From: DTU013 sp964512095
Lineage (GTDB): Bacteria > Bacillota > Clostridia > Acetivibrionales > DTU013
DNA length: 64,000 bases
NCBI GenBank assembly: GCA_964512095.1
Contig: CAZEIH010000007.1
Span: 27,323 to 91,322, forward strand
Reading direction: 5' to 3'
Shown: positions 61,884 through 64,000 of the stretch, one piece after another
Numbering within the stretch: position 1 is the first letter of the stretch
Layout of the letters: every line of letters begins with the position of its first letter
The notes under the pieces: model-generated
Database searches by the model: none
Told to the model about the DNA's origin: nothing
The model's input: only the letters and a program-made list of their open reading frames with translations
Position numbers and translations under genes: made by a program

Positions 61884-63109
61884 AAAAGAAAGCTATAATA
61901 ATCGGTGCAGGAGCAGCGGGCATGATAGCGGCGGGAAGGGCAGCACAAAGAGGTCTTGATGTTTTACTTCTGGAGAAAAACGACAGGGCGGGAAGGAAGG
62001 TCCGGATATCAGGAAAGGGACGCTGCAACATTACCAACGATACTGATATTGATGGGTTGATACAGAATATTCCCGGAAACGGGAATTTTTTATACTCCGC
62101 TTTTTACACATTTTCTAATGAGGATCTGATGAGTTTCTTGCGAACAGAGGGGCTTGAAATAAAGACCGAAAGAGGCGGCCGAGTTTTCCCGGTTTCAGAT
62201 AATGCAAAGGATGTTATTGCATTGCTAATCAAGTATGCCAAAAGGCAGGGTGCACAAATTAATTATAATACTGAGGTTGAAAGTATCCAGACCTCCGGAG
62301 ACTGTGTAACAGGAGTTAAGCTAAAAAATGGAAGGTTTATTGAAGGAGGATCAATTATTATTGCAACAGGTGGGGCATCTTACCCGGCTACTGGTTCTAC
62401 CGGCGATGGCTACACAATGGCAAGACGCCTTGGACATTCTGTCACTAAGCTGATGCCTTCTTTAGTTCCACTGATTGCGGCTGATGACTGGGTTCCGGCA
62501 CTTCAAGGCTTATCACTGAAAAACGTATCAATAACCATACTAGATAAAAGGAAAAAGAAAATATACTCTGATTTTGGTGAAATGCTCTTTACTCATTTTG
62601 GTGTATCAGGTCCTTTAATTCTCAGTGCTAGCAGGCATATTATGCAGTATAACTATAGAGACGTATATTTGACAATAGATCTTAAGCCTGCTCTCAGTAA
62701 GGAGACCCTTGATTTAAGGATACAAAGAGATATGGAAAAGTACTCTAGAAAGCAGTTCAAGAACAGCCTTGATGACCTTTTACCTCAAAAGCTGATACCT
62801 GTGATTATAAAATTATCCGGTATACATGAGGATAAACCAGTAAATCAGATAACCAAGGAGGAGAGAAAAAAGCTTGTTGAGCTTGTCAAGGGATTGACTC
62901 TAGAAATATGTGGTTCTAGACCAATCAGAGAAGCAATTGTGACTGCTGGTGGTGTAAGTACAGATGAAATTAACCCGTCAACAATGGAATCAAAGCTGAT
63001 AAAGGGATTGTATTTTGCTGGGGAGGTAATCGATGTAGATGGCTATACCGGAGGCTTCAACCTAACCATTGCTTTTTCCACCGGCTATCTTGCAGGATCC
63101 AGCTGTTAA
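61880..63109 (+). CDS. HI0933/BaiN-family FAD-dependent oxidoreductase
   Basis: A 409-aa flavoprotein. Dinucleotide-binding motif IIIGAGAAGMIAAGRAAQRG, the family block GRKVRISGKGRCNITN, ATGGASYPATGSTGDGY, and the C-terminal FAD contact YFAGEVIDVDGYTGGFNL. Relatives include the bile-acid enzyme BaiN, but most family members have no assigned substrate. It starts with TTG overlapping the rpiR stop codon, so the two are co-expressed. Confidence 0.9.
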   Translation: MKKKAIIIGAGAAGMIAAGRAAQRGLDVLLLEKNDRAGRKVRISGKGRCNITNDTDIDGLIQNIPGNGNFLYSAFYTFSNEDLMSFLRTEGLEIKTERGGRVFPVSDNAKDVIALLIKYAKRQGAQINYNTEVESIQTSGDCVTGVKLKNGRFIEGGSIIIATGGASYPATGSTGDGYTMARRLGHSVTKLMPSLVPLIAADDWVPALQGLSLKNVSITILDKRKKKIYSDFGEMLFTHFGVSGPLILSASRHIMQYNYRDVYLTIDLKPALSKETLDLRIQRDMEKYSRKQFKNSLDDLLPQKLIPVIIKLSGIHEDKPVNQITKEERKKLVELVKGLTLEICGSRPIREAIVTAGGVSTDEINPSTMESKLIKGLYFAGEVIDVDGYTGGFNLTIAFSTGYLAGSSC

Positions 63110-63174
63110 GGTATTATCTCTGGCTACAAGAGCATACTAAGGATAAAAAGAAATTTCTGGAGAGTTTGTTTTTT

Positions 63175-63660
63175 ATGGATACCATTGTAAATGAAATAGC
63201 TAGATTAAAAAAAAAGAATGAAGGAAAGCAAATAAAAGCTGTAAATGGCTTGGAAAAGCTACTGAAATGGTTGTTCCTTGCTTCATTCGTATTACTTGTA
63301 TTAGCTCAGGCATTGCTTACAGACCCTTCAATTAGGAATTTAGTCAACAAGGAAGCAGTAGACGGCATAGCTCTTGAAAATGTAGTATACTTGGTAGAAC
63401 AGTATAAAGTAGAAATAAGGTTGAAGGATACTGCATATTGCCCTGAATTAAGAGTACTGATAAATGGTGATGAAGTAGGGAATTTCTCATCAGACACTAT
63501 GCTCCTTAATTTGAAGGATGGAGATGTTGTTGAACTAGACGCCAGCAGGCTCTTATTATCTATCAATGTCCAAATCAGCGGTGTAAGCGGCAATATAGAA
63601 GAGCTGCTGGGAAAGTCATTTACTGTTTCAGGTGGTATTGTCAAGATAGCAGGAGTGTAA
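63175..63660 (+). CDS. Conserved membrane-anchored hypothetical protein
   Basis: A 161-aa protein with a basic cytoplasmic N terminus, one transmembrane helix (about 29-47, KWLFLASFVLLVLAQALL) and a small extracytoplasmic beta-rich domain (about 65-161), with repeated Val-x-Leu strand patterns. No family name recognised. ATG 63175 is chosen because GGAGAG is 10 nt upstream; an earlier TTG is too close to that site. It follows the flavoprotein gene by 65 bp and may be in the same unit. Confidence 0.72.
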   Translation: MDTIVNEIARLKKKNEGKQIKAVNGLEKLLKWLFLASFVLLVLAQALLTDPSIRNLVNKEAVDGIALENVVYLVEQYKVEIRLKDTAYCPELRVLINGDEVGNFSSDTMLLNLKDGDVVELDASRLLLSINVQISGVSGNIEELLGKSFTVSGGIVKIAGV

Positions 63661-64000
63661 ATAGGTTTGGGGACACTATTGTACATTTATTATTATTCTT
63701 ATATAATATACGAAGATGTTTTGAACAATGTCACAGTCCCCTAGGAAGTCATCGACCAGCCGACATTGTTCAAACACCACGTATAGGCGTGGTGCACGGA
63801 GTGTAGCGTAGGGCGAATTCATTTCGCCCGTAGCGAGGGGGTATGGGGGCCTGCCCCCATTGGAAATTGAACAATGTCACAGTCTCCCTCATCTTAGGTG
63901 GGGGGTTACCGATTGAAAAAGCTGTCAGTGGCGAGTACAATCTCCCAGTCAGGATGCATGGGCGAGCAGATGACGAAGTCATCGACCAGCCGACATTGTT
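63661..64000. other. Repeat-rich end of the window
   Basis: No confirmed gene. TTGAACAATGTCACAGTC occurs at 63721-63738 and again at 63867-63884. A 26-bp direct repeat, GAAGTCATCGACCAGC plus CGACATTGTT, occurs at 63745-63770 and 63975-64000, so another family-2 copy seems to start at the edge. Between them, 63896-64000 has an open frame on the plus strand (LPIEKAVSGEYNLPVRMHGR and so on) that may be the edge of a gene or a relic. Confidence 0.7.
63762..63878 (+). repeat. Family-2 palindromic repeat, copy 3, with terminal inverted repeats
   Basis: 117 bp bounded by GACATTGTTCAA (63762-63773) and TTGAACAATGTC (63867-63878), exact 12-bp terminal inverted repeats. Inside are CACCACGTATAGGCGTGGTG, GGGCGAATTCATTTCGCCC and GGGGGCCTGCCCCC hairpins. 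It has no coding capacity of note, as in a MITE-like element. Confidence 0.92.

Noticed and set aside
63770..63982. A 70-codon minus-strand open frame across family-2 copy 3
   Set aside because: It is created by the palindromic repeat itself, has no ribosome binding site and its sequence is low-complexity Pro/Arg-rich; treated as chance.

Overview
The window comes from a low-to-moderate G+C, spore-forming Firmicute of the class Clostridia. Endospore genes run through the whole of it (spoIVB, spo0A, cotJABC, dpaAB, spoIIM, ytfJ, a gerA-type germinant receptor operon, dacF, yteA). Ribosome binding sites are of the strong AAGGAGG type, TTG and GTG starts are frequent, and a very large SLH-anchored GH10 xylanase points to a plant-polysaccharide degrader resembling the cellulolytic clostridia. 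The species cannot be fixed from sequence reading alone.

Layout. 1-3.7 kb: 3' part of spoIVB, spo0A, then a MerR-like gene and an RluA-family pseudouridine synthase on the minus strand. 3.9-12.5 kb: a PLP enzyme, a membrane-anchored HlyD-like protein and the division cluster yggS-sepF-yggT-(ylmH remnant)-divIVA, ending in a T-box-controlled ileS. 12.6-18.9 kb: aroB, a DUF5665 protein, yteA, a PAS-GGDEF-EAL protein, and minus-strand dinB with a LexA box. 19.1-23.6 kb: the xylanase. 23.6-26.1 kb: a repeat-bearing intergenic region, a murE remnant and the cotJ operon. 26.2-34.5 kb: rpsO, pnp, M16 peptidase, dpaA-dpaB, an ECF S component and a cysteine-desulfurase-like enzyme. 34.6-35.6 kb: tRNA-Pro and two tandem small coiled-coil paralogues, the first preceded by a pentanucleotide tandem repeat. 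35.7-42.0 kb: a 3D-domain protein, the ger operon with an extra small membrane subunit, and a lipoprotein. 42.1-55.4 kb: tRNA-Trp, proC, rnhA, nudix, spoIIM, xerD, an osmoprotectant-binding-protein remnant, deoB, pdp, dacF, an M50 peptidase, trpS, scpA, scpB, DUF2953 and ytfJ. 55.5-63.7 kb: rluB, a four-gene biotin-dependent carboxyltransferase operon, a zinc-ribbon hypothetical protein, an RpiR regulator and a BaiN/HI0933-type flavoprotein.

Most of the window is conserved clostridial core genome. The unusual material is in the gaps and decayed genes. Two families of short palindromic repeats are scattered through it. Family 1 is about 75-120 bp with GTCTTCAGAAGAC at one end; it has four recognisable copies plus one remnant, and one copy supplies the last 12 codons of rluB. 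Family 2 is about 117 bp with 12-bp terminal inverted repeats; it has three copies and another apparently starting at the window edge. Three genes are visibly eroding (ylmH, murE-like, opuC-like). The carboxyltransferase operon contains the complete soluble 12S/1.3S/5S set of a transcarboxylase plus a tiny OadG-tail-like protein, with no membrane decarboxylase pump beside it.

No wholly new defence or mobile system was recognised. The best candidates for something undescribed are the tandem mosaic small-protein pair with its GTGCA repeat, the repeat families that enter functional units, and the pump-less carboxyltransferase operon.
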